Assembly (NCBI RefSeq): GCF_020687385.1
Contig: NZ_JAJEQM010000012.1
Span: 1 to 64,000 of the forward strand
Length of the DNA: 64,000 nucleotides
Direction: 5' to 3'
DNA from: Hominilimicola fabiformis
GTDB lineage: Bacteria; Bacillota; Clostridia; UBA1381
In this document: positions 63,921-64,000 of the stretch, piece after piece
Numbering within the stretch: position 1 is the stretch's first letter
Layout: every line of letters begins with the position of its first letter
Notes under the pieces: model-generated
The model's input: the letters and a program-made list of their open reading frames with translations, nothing else
What the model was told of the DNA's origin: nothing
The model's database searches: none
Translations under genes and position numbers: made by a program

Positions 63921-64000
63921 ATGTTAAGAGGAAAAATAGTAGTAGTTGGTGCCGGTTTTGTGGGTTCTACGACCGCATACACAATAATGCTTGACGGTTT
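63921..64000 (+). CDS. ldh: L-lactate dehydrogenase (5' end only)
   Basis: The first 26 codons run off the window. The product starts MLRGKIVVVGAGFVGSTTAY, the Rossmann GxGxxG motif with the spacing of lactate/malate dehydrogenases, followed by IMLDG typical of lactate dehydrogenase. AAAGGCGG lies about ten nt before the ATG; a TATAAT (63868-63873) may be its -10. Confidence 0.75.
   Translation, partial: MLRGKIVVVGAGFVGSTTAYTIMLDG

Overview
The window looks like chromosomal DNA of a low-GC, spore-lineage member of the Clostridia (Firmicutes), probably an anaerobic gut or rumen fermenter. Evidence: near-consensus sigma-A promoters with 17-bp spacers, strong AGGAGG ribosome sites, a nine-subunit V-type ATPase, Pta-AckA, a YlmC/YmxH protein, SLH-domain surface proteins (one carrying a pectin-type acetylesterase) and AprAB-type sulfate reduction. 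I cannot name the genus. Most genes lie on the minus strand. There is no prophage, insertion sequence, rRNA, tRNA or CRISPR array.

Layout. 0-5.9 kb: a surface operon (CE12 esterase-SLH, SLH protein, 34-aa membrane peptide, membrane glycosyltransferase), then tadA and aroF fired from one symmetric divergent promoter. 5.9-6.5 kb: a nest of palindromic repeats. 6.5-16 kb: Na/Ca exchanger, MsmX/UgpC-type ATPase, an EF-G paralogue, a lytic transglycosylase, enolase and xpt-pbuX. 16-25.7 kb: a nitrogen-scavenging operon (two DUF1989 proteins, urea/guanidine carboxylase, allophanate hydrolase, PII protein, permease) behind two tandem attenuators and a LuxR-type regulator; by family knowledge this is a guanidine-degradation operon. 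25.8-28.1 kb: a membrane diguanylate cyclase. 28.2-37.1 kb: V-ATPase G-C-I-K-F-E-A-B-D, interrupted after K by palindromic repeats. 37-43.3 kb: ACT/PFL pair, rlmB and hom-thrB-lysC. 43.4-50 kb: radC, pta, ackA, mnmE, a PHP phosphatase, nrdR and ymxH. 50-55 kb: glycosyltransferase, a large Pro-Thr-rich secreted protein, an AraC-type response regulator and an orphan gene. 55-63.7 kb: a sulfate uptake and reduction operon (sbp-cysTWA-aprAB-cysDN) preceded by a 24-codon cysteine-rich leader ORF. The start of ldh closes the window.

The most interesting signals are regulatory or structural. (1) Two tandem terminators ahead of the guanidine operon each overlap a hexaloop hairpin with A at loop position 1 and G at position 4, the ANTAR-target pattern. 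(2) A roughly 272-bp multi-hairpin element occurs twice (11228-11498 and 44286-44558) with compensatory base changes in several stems, as expected of a structured RNA. (3) A Met/Cys-rich leader ORF sits in front of the sulfate operon. (4) One 14-bp palindrome supplies both -35 boxes of the tadA/aroF divergent promoters. Several dispersed hairpins appear to have been recruited as terminators or operon punctuation.
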